In this document: piece by piece, positions 6,341 through 6,489 of the stretch
Layout of the letters: the number at the start of each line of letters is the position of its first letter
Position numbering within the stretch: the first letter of the stretch is position 1
NCBI GenBank assembly: GCA_031178565.1
Contig: JAPSIU010000164.1
Span: 1 to 6,489 of the forward strand
Direction: 5' to 3'
From: Leucobacter sp.
GTDB taxonomy: Bacteria; Actinomycetota; Actinomycetes; Actinomycetales; Microbacteriaceae
Length of the DNA: 6,489 bases
Program-made: the position numbers and the translations under genes
The notes under the pieces: model-generated
What the model saw: only the letters and a program-made list of their open reading frames with translations
Told to the model about the DNA's origin: nothing
Databases searched by the model: none

Positions 6341-6459
6341 AGCACGCCCGCATGCCCGGTCGCACGGTCATCCAGTGGGACAAGGACGACGCCGCGTGGA
6401 TGGGGCTCGTGAAGTTCGACCTGCTCGGGCTCGGGATGCTGTCCGCCCTGCAGTCGTGA
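6340..6459 (+). pseudogene. Fragment of error-prone DNA polymerase III alpha subunit (DnaE2-like)
   Basis: On the + strand a 39-codon stretch ending at TGA 6457-6459 reads EHARMPGRTVIQWDKDD, then MGLVKFDLLGLGMLSALQ. From memory this matches an internal part of the polymerase domain of DnaE2 (ImuC), where ARM...R(T/S)VLQWDKDDCA and GLVKFDLLGLGMLSAL are conserved. The replicative DnaE1 differs here. Similarity stops at Gln6451-6453, where the family continues with a Tyr/His-containing helix but this frame reads Ser-stop. The fragment has no start of its own beyond an internal Met (6352) and covers only a few percent of a protein of over 1,000 residues. It cannot be functional and lies where the PIN domain of the convergently broken PhoH gene should be. 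It is either a chimeric join or a real gene remnant. Confidence 0.7.
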
Positions 6460-6489
6460 GAAGGTCATGTCGGGCGTCCGGAAGGCCTG
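6460..6489. other. Unassigned window end
   Basis: The last 30 bases continue neither the DnaE2-like frame nor the PhoH frame. One + frame beginning at 6455 is open (REKVMSGVRKA) and one - frame is open (AFRTPDMTFSRLQ), but I recognise neither. The stretch is too short for a call. Confidence 0.3.

Noticed and set aside
3890..6412. Very long + strand open frame of 840 codons
   Set aside because: It runs antisense through both the flavoprotein and the PhoH gene, has an Arg-rich, low-quality composition with no domain pattern, and is the usual shadow frame of high-GC genes.

Overview
The window is high-GC, densely coded DNA with almost no intergenic space. Codons strongly prefer G or C in the third position, several starts are GTG, and the PhoH protein closely resembles the actinobacterial form. 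Two candidate leaderless promoters with TAnnnT -10 boxes add to this. Together these suggest an actinobacterium, most likely of the Microbacteriaceae type (Leucobacter or Microbacterium-like). The genus is an inference from recall, not from a search.

Region 1 (2-3144, + strand) is an osmoprotectant-type ABC importer of the OpuC/OsmU (YehZYXW) class. In order it holds the end of a first permease, an ATPase with C-terminal CBS domains, a second permease and a substrate-binding lipoprotein. The first three genes overlap by 4 bases at each junction (ATGA, then GTGA), so they are probably translationally coupled. The lipoprotein follows after 52 bases with its own strong ribosome binding site. The lipoprotein captures a quaternary-amine-like solute outside the cell, the two permeases form the channel, and the ATPase drives uptake.

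Region 2 (3145-5254) holds an SGNH/GDSL hydrolase (+) and an acyl-CoA-dehydrogenase-fold flavoprotein (-), which converge and overlap tail to tail by 11 bases. Each appears to start at a GTG exactly 6 bases after a TAnnCT box, which suggests leaderless transcripts. The hydrolase promoter lies in a short imperfect 9-bp tandem repeat.

Region 3 (5255-6489) holds a PhoH2-type (PIN-PhoH) ATPase on the - strand that lacks most of its N-terminal PIN domain. Where the missing part should be, the + strand instead encodes about 40 residues of an error-prone DNA polymerase III alpha subunit (DnaE2-like). That match also breaks off after about 115 bases, followed by about 35 bases I cannot place. The right end is therefore a mosaic: an assembly or amplification chimera at a contig end, or less likely a real rearrangement.

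Apart from that junction the window is ordinary chromosomal content. I see no tRNA, rRNA, CRISPR array, insertion sequence or defence system, and no convincing new system. No stretch above 300 bases lacks a gene.
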